A stretch of DNA of 23,455 nt from Paraglomus occultum (GCA_910592205.1 CAJVPJ010000499.1:1-23455); one strand, 5' to 3'; shown: positions 11,857 to 22,386, counted from the first letter of the stretch. Numbers and translations: made by a program. The notes: generated from the sequence alone by a model not told the origin.

Positions 11857-14800
11857 ATGAAACCACTATTCACCTCTCAAACTGCCACACCAACTCACTC
11901 AGCAAATCCCAACTCTAACAATTGGGATTTACTTTCCTCCTCGTTCTATCATACGCTAGCAAATTCACTGCCCTTTCGACTGTTGGTGGTTGGAAGTCAA
12001 GAGTTAAATAGTGCAAATTATTATCTCTATTATTTATCGCCGATATACTCGAATTTGAAGCAGTTTAGCATTACGAACTTGTTATTGGCGTACACTCTAC
12101 CATTATTGTATATATTTTCTCCGACGCTGGTAAGAGAGCGGAATAGGTTGGGGAGGAGGAGTGAGGGGAAGGCAAAAGTGTGTTTGGGTAAAACTTGAAA
12201 GTAGTTAGTTATGGCGATCGTTATCATAGCAATCAAAGTATAATAGTAGAGGAGCGTGCACAAGAACTTCGATCAGGCATATGAAGGACATCAAGACACA
12301 CCAACCAAAAAAAAAAGTCTCATCACCTTATTACGTTCTTTGCATATGCTGCGCACGCTCAAAATTACATTCACTCATCACCGACAGCACGCACAAGATA
12401 CATGTTCAAAAATCAGACGCGCGATTGCTCGTTCGTCAATGATCACTCGATAACAAGACTCCAAATCAGGGGCGATTATGTCATTATTTCTATGTGGATG
12501 AGGTCACTTTAGTTTAGAAAAAAAAGGCAACTAAAAATAAATACGAATACGAGATCCATACTGATAAATTTTTCGCTTTTTCATTCTTTCTCATCACTTT
12601 TCCCTTCTTATTCTTTTTCATTTCATTTTTTTTCCCTACTCCCGTGATCCATTTCTCACATTCTTTTCCAATTTTCCCAAGATTGTCCCGGCAATCTTTG
12701 TCAAATCACTGCAATTTCTTGCATCAAAAACCGCATCCATTTCTTCTACCATTTCCCTTCATAAAACCTCATCCACAGCTTTCTTCAACGTGTCTTCTCT
12801 GACGAACAATATTTCTTCCGCTTCCTCATCGCCTCGGAGCGATAACGGTGGTGGAAGTGATTTGAGTGTACAGGATATTGAATACTGGCTGCAGAGATGT
12901 TCGATCTGTTTTGACGCACAGTTGGACTTCTGCTTGGACTTTTGCCGGGATCAGTTTTGTCGCGAATGTTTTCAGAGGTCAAGTTTCAAGGCGAAGGGAA
13001 TGATAGGAGTAATTAGACAAGTTTTCGATGGAGGGGAGGGAGAGAACCCTTGCTTATAATTGAGAGAGAAGCAGTATGCTGCGGTCTGAGGATTAAAATT
13101 TTCTAATGTCAGAGTATTAACCGAAAACAATCTCATTAATGATTTACAGATATGTAAAAGAAGTAGTGCAGAATTCATGGGGACTAAGCATTACAAAAAT
13201 CAAATGTCCAGTGTGTCAAGACGTTATTTCTCAGTCAGAATGGAGCAGAGTAAGAGATTATTTGATGCAATGGATCTCTTTCATTGATTTTTTGGCAATC
13301 GGATATTGATATGTGTTCGATATCACTTGTTTAGTACGTTGACCAGAGCATTATAGACTTATACAACACATACAACAAACCATATCGCTCATTCTCCAGG
13401 TGTTGTGGAGAGTGTGGCGAAGAAGTTTTTGCAGCCAGTGTGGTACATGCATATGGAGAGGAGAAAGCGAGGTAAGCTAACTAATAATTGTTTACAAACA
13501 CATGAAGCAGATTTCTGCGCATTCGGAATCACACCTCCCCCCGCCCCCAACGCGAAATGGGCGTCCTTTTTTTTTTCACACGCAAATTTATTATAATTCT
13601 CAAATTCTCCAATCGTTCCTCACCCGAATTAGACATTTCCATGAAATCTCCTATCTCCTTCACCAGTTCCTTCAAACTTACATTTCACCTACAAAAACAA
13701 CTCAGACCAATATTCATAACGAAATAAACCAATTCCTGTCCCGCTTCAAAGCCGATTACACCGCTTTTCTTGGAGGGACAAGCGTGAACTACGGTGTACT
13801 CGAGATGTATGATTACATTGCAGACAAGTTGGGAGAGCGCCTCGGACTGAGGTAAACGGGAAGATGATTTTGATTGAGAATGAGGTTTTGGGCTTGGGTG
13901 AAAACGAGCTTTGTGTTATTAATTCAAAAATTGCGCGGGTAGATTGGACGGTAGTGGAGGACAAATCCAATCTAAAATGACAAGAAGGAGATCAAAGATC
14001 TATGGAGAGATGGTTAAAGCAGCAGCAGAAATTTCAGCTAGGCTCGTTGCGTTGGAGGCTAGACCGGATCCATGGAGACAACTGCAGTTTTTGCATATAG
14101 CGAATTTTCCTCAGTCACGATGGTATTGTATTTCCGTTAATCTAATTTTATTATTTCCTTTTTTATTGTTATAATCTTACGTTTGTTCGCAACAATTTGC
14201 GCATCTCTTTGTGTTAGCACTCGTTGTACAGCCGATCTCTGTTTACAATGCGGTGAACCGTCGCATCACGTCGGGATGTCCTGCACTCAGTACATGCGCC
14301 ACCGTGTCTCCAACTCTTCGCTCTTTTTTTCATCCATGACTCATACAACTCCCAACAACTCGCCGGACGCGCTTGAGAATATCAAGTGGAAGTTGGCAAA
14401 CTCGAAATCCTGTCCGAACTGTTCTATCTTGATCAACCGTGATGATGGTTGCAACAAGGTGGATTGTTTGCATTGCGGGTATAGATTTTGTTGGGTCTGT
14501 AGGAATGGGTGGAGTGAAAAGTGTGGATTTTATCAATGTCGCTCGGGAGAAAAGGTGAAGAAAGGTAAAGGCAAGGAGAAAGGAAGGAAAGTAAGGAGAG
14601 AGAACAGGGACGGAGTTAATGAAAAAAATGGCGCGGATGATGAGCACTATATGGAGGGTTTGATGCGTGATGAAGAGGATATCGGCGATGATGAAGATAT
14701 GGGAGATGAGTTTGGCGGCGATAGCAGGCTTGGTGATAGAGTAAGTCTCGACAAGTTTTTGATTTGTCTTTTCGTTCGTTTCTATATTGACTAAAGCGTA

Positions 14801-14904
14801 ATTTGTATATGCATATACTTTTTTAATTACAAAAGCCTGAAATTGGAGTTCCAAATGTGTTTGTAATCCAGGCAAAGTTCATGGGCGCAACAAGCACTTC
14901 ATGA
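11857..14904 (+). CDS. RBR (RING1-IBR-RING2) E3 ubiquitin ligase
   Basis: Predicted 598-residue RBR ligase, which passes ubiquitin through a RING2 cysteine. Exons: 11857-12129, 12682-12977, 13150-13249, 13335-13471, 13633-13851, 13943-14122, 14218-14740 and 14836-14904; all phases agree. RING1 begins with C164-x2-C167 and ends C179-R-D181-x2-C184-x2-C187, then C209-x2-C212. IBR ligands C247/C250 and C402, C405, C410, C413, H418 and C424 are separated by about 150 residues. RING2 has C467-x2-C470, the likely catalytic C480 in DDGCNK, then C485, C488 and FCWVC. The C-terminus is basic, then acidic. The core from 12682 to 14740 is solid. The first exon (91 residues, donor GTAAGA) is inferred from phase and a polypyrimidine-rich 552-bp intron. 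The last exon is one of two options: an acceptor at 14871 reads to TAA at 14999 in another frame with coding-like composition, but needs a weaker donor (GTGATA). Confidence 0.8.
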
Positions 14905-15551
14905 AAAACCAGTTTCACCTCCACTCTAGACATCTAAATAGACTCGAGTCTCTTTTCGTGACAGATATTGCTGGCACATGTCTCTCGAGCATTGTATAAT
15001 CTCCCTTTGTTATATATATTGTTTAATATGTTTTCACTACTTTCTTCTCCTTTGTTTATAGTTTATGTTCCTTCCACTGACTTTTTTGGTTTGGTGATTG
15101 ACCGGTTTTCAGAGAATAAAAATGCATGATGTGATCATATGGCTATTCAATAGAGTACCAGGCACGTTGTCATATTGTTTGATTGAGTAATTGACTAGTT
15201 TCCGCTCTCAACTTGTTTATTCTGATCACTCTTTGCAACTCTTTGGAATAAAAATGTCCGTCTATCAACTCTCCTGGAGTTGGATTTACTTTAATTTAAG
15301 GGCAGAGTAATGAATACCCACCAGTTCGGGTTTATCACTAAATACGAGTGCTCTAATGTCAAGTATAGTACTAATAAGCATTTTTAGGTAAAAGTATATG
15401 GCAACATAGTATGGAAGGAAATAAGGATTATAAATGTTGTCTAAAAAAAAAAAAGACAAGGTTTAGTAAGGGTTGTTAATGAATATGTCATAATGCAGAG
15501 TCAATTTGCAAAAAAAAAAAATTTAAGTTTCCATTTCCCTCTTCCAAGGTT
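14905..15551. other. Convergent 3' region with oligo(A) tracts
   Basis: This lies between the 3' ends of the RBR gene and the leftward membrane-protein gene. It holds several oligo(A) runs (around 15443-15455 and 15509-15521) and AT-rich DNA compatible with UTRs. No gene is seen, apart from a possible alternative RBR terminus reaching 14999. Confidence 0.5.
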
Positions 15552-16850
15552 TTACTTACATAATGAATTATTCTCGTTATATTTCCTGTTAGCATCCAGA
15601 TCGTTATGATCGACTGTTCTCCTCGTCAAGTCGTAAGCTATTAATGCAGTCGTGATAATACAGTATAGACACATAACAATCCTTTGGATGTGGCCGCGAG
15701 TCCACTTTCTAAATCTAATCAACCTATTCGGAATACTCAACAAATCTATTTTCTTCTTCTCGTTAATGACATAGCAAAATAAAAAGAAGGGTGAATTCCA
15801 CAGGGCGGTGAAGGTTGCTGGATAGCCACATCTCCTACACTCGATAGCAATGAAGATTGATATCAAGGTCCCGATTATAAAGTAGAGGACGGCCCCACCA
15901 AACAGACTCCACGCGAGCCTCGATGCTGCGCAAAGGTCAATGTCTGACTGGAAATTTTCTGATTCGCATGCGTGAAAGATGAAAACGTTTAATGCATTTG
16001 GCTGAGCAATGCTTTCGGTGGCCTTGGTGACTATGTGTCGAGAGAGAACTACAGCGTTTGTTATGATCAACTAAGAAATCAAAAGTTAACAAAGGGGGTT
16101 AGTTGATGGTGTTTGTGTGGGTAAATTTATACTGAAGAAGGAAAAATATTGCATAATAGTGCATAAAAATATATAGAGATAAACAACTAAAATAAATAAC
16201 GCCCAAACTATCACAGCCCAATAACTACTGCGACACTACTAGACTACTGTTAGCCCAACAAAAAAAGTATAACAATTGTCTCTCTTTTTTGTCCCTTCCT
16301 TTCCAGCGTTCTAGAGGAAATTCGCCAGAGAATTTCCAACAGACGTATAGTTTCTTTATCGAGTTTTCCTTTTGAGCTTGGTAATATCAGCTGATGATCA
16401 TGATAAATTTGATCGTATACAATTTCTTTCTAACCTAAATGTTCTTTTGCCCACCCCCCCACATGAAGGGGGGTTTGCTACATAGAATTCCTACATAGAA
16501 TTTCTCCATGCGACAAAAGCATTCTCTCTCTTTACAAAGATACTCACTTCCCAGAATGGTACGATTCTTATCAAGGTCTCAGCCTGCGTAATAACACGTC
16601 CGTATTCCGGGTGTCTAAATTCAAACCCGCGTGCGTCCGTGTTAGTCATTAGTGGACCCGCCTCCGATGCAACGCTGCCGGCGCCGACGAGGTTGTCTGT
16701 GCTGTATTGACGGTTGAGATTAGCGACCGACTGTGGTGTCGAGGGCGGTTGTCCCTGGACATTGAAGGGGTGAGCAGGAGTGCCGTATGAATTATTATTG
16801 TAAGAGTTGTCGGTTGGTGGGTAGTTGCCTCGCTGGTATGGATAAGACAT
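15552..16850 (-). CDS. Multi-pass membrane protein of unknown function
   Basis: Two exons read leftward: 16850-16548 (ATG at 16850-16848, donor GTGAGT) and 16070-15552 (acceptor TTCTTAG, phase 0), giving 273 residues. The first 100 residues are polar and rich in Pro, Asn, Tyr, Gly and Ser (it begins MSYPYQRGNYPP), likely a disordered cytosolic tail. Exon 2 holds strong hydrophobic segments at about 153-177 (SLFGGAVLYFIIGTLISIFI) and 231-248 (IVMCLYCIITTALIAYDL), and weaker ones near 96-115 and 190-203. A basic loop lies between them (EKKKIDLL...RFRKWTRG), and the tail is charged. The layout recalls small tetraspan-like fungal membrane proteins, but I recognise no family signature. The 477-bp intron is much longer than most here and could hide another exon with a further membrane segment. 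Confidence 0.68.
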
Positions 16851-17431
16851 GGTGATGAAAGGTTATGGGGGTGGGGTGTATTTTTTTTTTCTGCTTCTTC
16901 TCTAAAGAATGTACAAAGGAATAATAAGTTGCGAAGAGGCTTTGAAGAGTTTGGGAGAATTAATGTGGCATGTGAGTCGGGGTGGAACAAATGTGGCAAG
17001 CGAAAAGGATGAAGAAAACTGGATTCTTTTGTGGAGCCACATTTTTTTTAAATGTGCGATTGTTTTCCAATGGAAGTAATAGAAATTCATTAAATATGAT
17101 AAAGTATATTAAAAAATTCAAACAATATCTCATTTACAGCGCTATAATAACTAAGCCTAAATATAAACCATTACTAATTTCTACTAATCACTCAATTGGT
17201 TATGTCATTCTCCCTTTTTTGTACTCAGCGCCACGACATAGAAAAGAGTTCAGGAACAAAAAAAAGCATTACAACATTCATGTTTCGTGTCTCATGTTTC
17301 TTGGCACCTTCCATATGACAAACTCAAAGTATATATATATACCGGCTGAAACTGAAATTTTATCTTGTAGAAAACCCAAAGAAAAAAATTTTTCATAGTT
17401 TTCGTCTCGCTCTCTCTCTATACCTCGTTAC

Positions 17432-17445
17432 CCTAACCCTAACCA
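17432..17445. promoter_or_regulatory. Telo-box-like interstitial repeat
   Basis: The sequence CCCTAACCCTAACC is two and a third units of the common TTAGGG telomere repeat. It sits about 195 bp upstream of the calcipressin start. Short telomere-like boxes are known promoter elements bound by Myb-type (TRF/Tbf1-like) factors in fungi and plants. Regulation here is an inference from position. Confidence 0.45.
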
Positions 17446-17565
17446 TCCGCCCTGATAATATATAACTTACGAACTTACGAAAACCCACACACAGCCTTGC
17501 ATAACTTTTTCTCGAGGCTTTGCTTGTAACCAATAAACAATAGCAACTATAGCAACAACTGCAAC

Positions 17566-17624
17566 AACAGTAACAACAGTAACAACAGTAACAACAGTAA
17601 CAACAGTAACAACAGTAACAACAG
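17566..17624 (+). repeat. AGTAACAAC nonamer repeat in calcipressin leader
   Basis: About six tandem copies of a 9-bp unit (AGTAACAAC), preceded by diverged AACAAC/GCAAC variants from about 17533, and ending some 15 bp before the ATG at 17640. It is probably transcribed as part of the 5' UTR, giving a CAA/ACA-rich unstructured leader. The reverse strand reads as a poly Cys/Tyr frame, which is an artefact of the repeat. Confidence 0.8.
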
Positions 17625-17639
17625 CATTCACTCTCAAAC

Positions 17640-18649
17640 ATGGCCCCAGCTGTAACTGCCTTGTCCACAGCCTCAGCAGAAATTGTTACAAATTCTCTTA
17701 CCATTAGTAACCTTGTAGAGGAAGCATTCTATATAGAAAACTTGGAAGAGTTACGAGCTCAACTAGAAGCCCATGGAAAACTGTACAAATTCGTACCCGC
17801 AAAAAGTATCAAGCGGATTTTTGTTGTATATTATAGCACTGCAGATGCCAAGACTGCAAAGACATATTGTGATAGGAACATATTCTTGGGAAAAGCCATG
17901 CGGGTTTACTTTGCCCAGGTAAAAAAAAAATTAGAATTGGGGTTGAACCTTTTTCCTGATCAATCGCTTCAATCGCTTCAATTGTTCTTACCATATTTAT
18001 TTTTATTGATTACCATTTATATTATGTTATGCTCACATGATTCGTATAGCATACGACAATCTATGACGATTCCGACAATTCGAGGCATCTTAATGTACCC
18101 CAAATAGATAGACACTTTCTTATATCTCCGCCATGCTCACCACCACTCGGATGGACATCGGTGCCCGAAACTGGTCCGAATTCAACGACTCTCGCCGATG
18201 ACCTCTCTCATGCATTTGCGAGATTATCACCAAATAGTCTGATTCCGAGAGTCATTGATGACGAAGAATTGCACAATTTCTCTTTGGATGATGATAGCAT
18301 GGAAGAAGTAACAAGCGTTGGTGATAATAACGTATGCTGTAACGCATGTGAGAATAATCTAACAGATAGCGATAGGAGGATTATGGATCAATCGCGAGCT
18401 CCGGGACTAATTGTAATTTCAGCAGATGACAACTCGGATAGCGAAGCAACAACGCCGAAAAATGATTTATCCGTTCCTGCAATATTAATTCAGGACTGGG
18501 ATACCCCCTTCTCTGTTCCTACGATCCAACGTTCAATGGTGTTACCGCAGTCATCAAAAGCATCGCTTTCGCCTGCTCTGTTAAATCAAAATTCTATGGT
18601 TACACCACGTCCTCGGATAATGCCTACTGCACGACCACCCGTATATTAG
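17640..18649 (+). CDS. RCN1: Calcipressin (regulator of calcineurin, RCN1/RCAN)
   Basis: Complete two-exon gene: 17640-17918 and 18050-18649, phase 0, donor CAG|GTAAAA, acceptor TATAG, 292 residues. Calcipressins bind the calcineurin catalytic subunit and modulate this calcium-activated phosphatase in the cytosol. Residues 18-98 form the RRM-like fold (SLTISNL, then HGKLYKFVPAKSIKRIFVVY, then GKAMRVYFAQ). The family signature FLISPPCSPPLGW is at 116-128; its serines are the sites phosphorylated in other members. The block APGLIVISADDNSDSE (210-225) parallels the PSVVVH-acidic calcineurin-docking region of RCAN1, and the C-terminal PRPRIMPTARPP (279-290) parallels its PKIIQTRRP motif. The middle, about 140-205, is acidic and Ser-rich. 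The chosen ATG is the first after the leader repeat. An AATAAA lies at 18666-18671. The protein is longer than human RCAN1 (about 200-250), mainly through the linker before the docking block. Confidence 0.93.
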
Positions 18650-21446
18650 AATTTTTTTTAGATCAAATAAAGAGTAGAAAAGAGAGGGGAGCAACCATAG
18701 GAAAGACACGCAAGAGTAGTTTAGAATTGCTTGAAGGTGACGAAACCGCCCACAACACGAACGGGTTATATATCGAACAGGGGAGCAGAGCTTTCTTTGG
18801 GTTATGACCTCAATCAACTTTAACTGTAATTATTTGTAGTTAGTGTTTATGGTTTTTCCACTTGTTACCAAGCAGAACTTTACAATGTGAGGGAAACAAA
18901 AGTGTGTATATTGGTTTGTCTTTATTTTCGAGTCTAGGCAATTTTTTCCGTAATTGATTGCTTTGAATCAAGGCACTGGTTATTTTGAAAATAAAAAAGG
19001 CCCCACTCGTAATGAACATGTATTTCTTGTGTATCCATCGATAATTTATTATTGGTTATAAAATTGGTAATAGCAATGATATACCGGACAATAGAACGTT
19101 CCAAAAAGAGTCATATGTTCAGTGCTCTTAGTTCGTAATTCCCTTTGCATGTAATAATTAGGCAATTGTTCCGAAGCCATAATTTAAAATTCTCTGTGCA
19201 AGAATTTCTTGAAAGAAAAGGATTTCTGTATAACGGCAGTGATCAGGGTTTCTATGCGTTTGTCTCTATTTTTTGATAATTACAAGTCTGAAACACAATT
19301 TAAAACATCCATAGTTGGTCATTATTACTGCTTAATTACAATGACTGCTGAGTCGATACAGTCGACATTTTTGTTTATCTTGTTTTCTCGATTTTCTTTC
19401 CATTTGCTAAACTATAATATATTAGTAAATTTCGCCCGATGCAAATCTTCCACTTTAGACAATTTAAAATATTACATAATCTAAAATAGTTGCAACCTTA
19501 CGAATTAGGTTATGTGTGCAAACACTATATTTTGGTAAACTTTGTCACGATTACTATTTATGTACGCACGACAAAGAACAAAAAGTGGTACGGATTGCAT
19601 GCATTTCGAAGTATGTGCACAGCCCCGTTAAATGTGACACGATGAAATTGCTTTATAATACTGTAATAACTCGCGATATTATCGGTAAATATAGTAAATG
19701 GCGAAATATGCTGACTGGTGACTAATCACGGTACGAGAAAGTTTATCATAATAGGATTTGTATCCCCAACAGTGCTTTGGTCAACAATGCGTTTATGATG
19801 ACATATTTTAAATTTTAACGCATTATAATCAACCTTTCATGTTGGTAACGCACCATTTGACGTACATTCCATAAAATACTCAAAGTAATTTGGTTTTTTT
19901 TTAGATCCAGGTGAACCATAGAACTTCCCCTAAACAGCAACCTCACATCGGTTCGCTTTCAATTAAAGTAAACCTGTAGCTTTGTTGGCCAATCATATTA
20001 ATATTACATTACGGCCCAATCATTTACTTGCATTGTTTATTAGGATATATTGAAAACTTCATGACGTTACTGCCTTGGTTACTTGTTGCATACTCTTCTC
20101 TCATCGCCTTGACCGCATGTTAGAGACGTCAGTATAGTAACACAAATTATACACAATTGTTCATCGCTTTTTAAACTTTTGTAAAATTTGCAATTTCTGA
20201 AACGCACTTTAGAATTTTGATTTACCAACACGCGTTAAAACGCTAGTTAATTTATATAATGTTTTAAAATACGATGATGTTGCTGCTTTGGCTCAACAGA
20301 TAAAATTGAGTAGCTCATTTTAATCGTAATTTTGAATCACCTACATTCTTTATTGCCAGAATGAACTTTGTATATTTATAACACTGTTACGTTTAGCTAT
20401 TCACACATTCCGTGAAGCATATAAATCTAGCAACATTCTAGCAACATGTGGCCAACCAGCAAATTTGATTGAATTTGCAAGCTAAAGAAGAGTTTATATA
20501 ATTCTCTCACTATCCAGAGCGCTGTTGTTAGAACGTGAGCCTTCCACCCAGACTTTTACATGCAAGCCAGGCAAATATTTTACACATTATTTGAATTATG
20601 TTCCAAAAACGCAAATCACCAACAGCCAAGGAAAATTATAACTTTGAAATGTCATTTCGATAAATAAAAGCTCAATTATTCGATAATGTTTCAATCTCTG
20701 GCGAATAAATTTGTTACTTTATCTTTTCTCGTGTCGTGGAATTGGTCATTACAAATTATTTATGTCACCCAGCAATCAACCAAGAAATAAACCAATTGAT
20801 ATATAATACTTTTCCAGAGATTTTTTGTCGATAAAATTCGGTTTATTAACACAATGTATTGTTTAACGCGCTTTGGTACATTAAAAGTAAAACTAGGACT
20901 GGGTTTTGTTATCCGTTCGTTAATTAATAGCATACAATTCGCGATGACCTCTACATATATTACGTGATCTACAGTATATCTAACATCAAACTGGTATGAG
21001 AGAATTACAATATAAATAGTTTGCAGAATAAAACAAATGGTATTTTACAAAAAAATTTAACCTGCAAGCATTACGGGTTTAAGACTGAAAAATTCTATAA
21101 AAAAAATACAAAAAGGGCGAACATTACGCAGTCAGTAAAGACGTTTATAACTGCGATGAGTGTGTTCATTAATAGAATACAAAACATTGAACCTACAAAT
21201 TAAACCGCCAGTTTCAAGACTAATTTAGCACCCGAAAATGCGTCTACACTTTCAGAGTAGGAATAGGACAGTTATAAACATCCACATGAAAATTTTTTGA
21301 TAATGCAAAATTATAAGGATAAACTGATGACGAATCTTTTTTCAATGAGTAAAATTTTAATAAAATTTTTATTTGCATAATCTGATATATTTATCTTTTA
21401 CACCAAATTATAATAAATATTTCAAATACTATATAACGTTAATATA
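18650..21446. other. Gene-free AT-rich interval
   Basis: About 2.8 kb with no sustained frame. The largest open stretches (for example 19209-19484 and 19516-19725) are 70-90 codons with weak, non-domain translations. The first part should be the calcipressin 3' UTR. No tRNA, rRNA or transposon termini were recognised. It may contain decayed repeats too diverged to see by eye. Confidence 0.55.
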
Positions 21447-21471
21447 CAGTCAAACCTGTTTATACCGGACG
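21447..21471 (+). repeat. Left terminal inverted repeat
   Basis: A 25-bp terminal repeat beginning CAGTCAAACCTG and ending GGACG. It matches the reverse complement of 22417-22441 at every position and is preceded by TA. Confidence 0.92.
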
Positions 21472-21488
21472 GTTTGGTCCAGCTCTTA

Positions 21489-21516
21489 GCGTCCGGTATA
21501 ACGAGATTCCGGTATA
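21489..21516 (+). repeat. Subterminal direct repeat, left copy
   Basis: GTCCGGTATAACGAGATTCC followed by GGTATAT. A near-identical copy in the same orientation lies at about 22387-22414. Half-copies of the CCGGTATA core occur elsewhere inside the element (about 21522-21531, 21554, 22244, 22310). Confidence 0.75.
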
Positions 21517-21634
21517 TGTCCATATACCGGAAAAAAGAAGAAATCATGTGATTTTCGGTATATAGAAATGGACCAATAGTATGTTGTTATTTATTTATAT
21601 ATCAGAAAGCATTATGTATACAAGTATGTGAATG

Positions 21635-22165
21635 TTAGCCCTTATTAACATAACTATCTAAAGTTTTCTGTTTAAGACTCTCTGTGTATTTTAATTCCAT
21701 TAATCTCTGTACCCTATAAAGTACAGTAATGTCTTCTCGCTGAATCTCCGGCCCGGTTGAATACTGTAAAAATTGTGTTAGCGTTTTCAAAGCAGTAACT
21801 GCCTGGTGGAGAGAGATGGTTGGTCTTATTTCCGCTTCTTCATTTGTATTACTCTCAACTTGTGTATCGTTTTCCTCAAGAATTACTTCAATTATCTCCT
21901 CATCCGTAATCAATTCCTCCGCAGGAATATTGTTATCACAAGATAAATATTCTATAACACAAATTTCAATTATATAAGTAATTCGCTATGCATTGGATTA
22001 AGATTATTTCATAATTTACCTTCAACCGATATCCAGTTATCATATTAATATGGCAATTTGTTAAACAGTCTCTCCATAGATACAAAGTCATCAATCTGCT
22101 CTTCCTCAGAAGCTCCGTTTTGATTTATCAGATAAAGGTTGATCTTTACGTCTTTTTATTACCAT
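21635..22165 (-). pseudogene. Internally deleted pogo/Tigger (CENP-B-like) transposase remnant
   Basis: Reading leftward, an ATG at 22165-22163 begins a basic N-terminus (MVIKRRKDQPLSDKSK) like the start of the CENP-B/pogo helix-turn-helix. After about 20 codons the sequence jumps to a region typical of the C-terminal end: an acidic stretch, LFNKLPY, then ISVEEYL after removal of an intron (about 22018 to 21954, donor GTAAAT, acceptor TATAG), then ITDEEIIEVI, ALKTLTQFLQ and a C-terminal KQKTLDSYVNKG with stop at 21635-21637. The final helices and KQ.T(L/I)DSF-type end are common in Tigger/Jerky proteins. The frame is broken between the two parts, and a TAA interrupts the C-terminal part just after LFNKLPY. 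The DNA-binding and DDE domains are absent. No active enzyme is possible. Confidence 0.75.
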
Positions 22166-22386
22166 TTTATAAAATAAAGCAAGAGATATAGCGACAGAAA
22201 TATAATGAACTCATATCGTAAATACGCCGTATCACGTGTTCTTTCCGGTATAAAGAAATTTTTTTATTAGTAATTTGCACTAGCCGATCCTTTAAAATTC
22301 TTCCGGATGCGGTATATGGAGATTTATAAGAGATTTCCGTTATAAACAAAGAATTTTCATATGGAACGAACGGTGCACAAGAATTT

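Larger units (their letters stand above)
16851..17639. promoter_or_regulatory. Divergent promoter region: membrane protein / calcipressin
   Basis: About 0.8 kb between two outward-facing start codons. It contains a telo-box-like CCCTAACCCTAACC at 17432-17445, pyrimidine-rich DNA just before it, and a microsatellite-like leader repeat next to the calcipressin ATG. The nonamer GAGGCTTTG occurs twice (16936-16944 and 17514-17522). Open frames on both strands here are low-complexity or weak and I do not call them genes. Confidence 0.5.

Noticed and set aside
12256-12453. Open frame that could be an extra RBR exon
   Set aside because: No donor in the right phase ends it before the TAA, and joining 12129 directly to 12682 keeps frame. 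Kept as intron.
14330-14875. 181-codon minus-strand frame opposite the RBR gene
   Set aside because: It is the shadow of the RING2-encoding exon, whose zinc ligands on the plus strand are unmistakable.
17393-17704. Minus-strand Cys/Tyr-rich open frame resembling a cysteine-rich secreted peptide
   Set aside because: It is the reverse reading of the AGTAACAAC nonamer array and the calcipressin start; composition comes from the repeat.
8181-18649. A calcium-signalling gene cluster (EF-hand protein plus calcipressin)
   Set aside because: The two genes are about 8 kb apart with unrelated genes between and no shared regulatory signal seen; co-location is probably chance.
19209-19725. 91- and 69-codon frames in the AT-rich interval
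   Set aside because: Composition is that of random AT-rich DNA; no neighbours, splice partners or motifs support them.
21021-21203. 60-codon Lys/Asn/Thr-rich frame just left of the transposon
   Set aside because: The composition follows from A-rich DNA; there is no motif or splice support.
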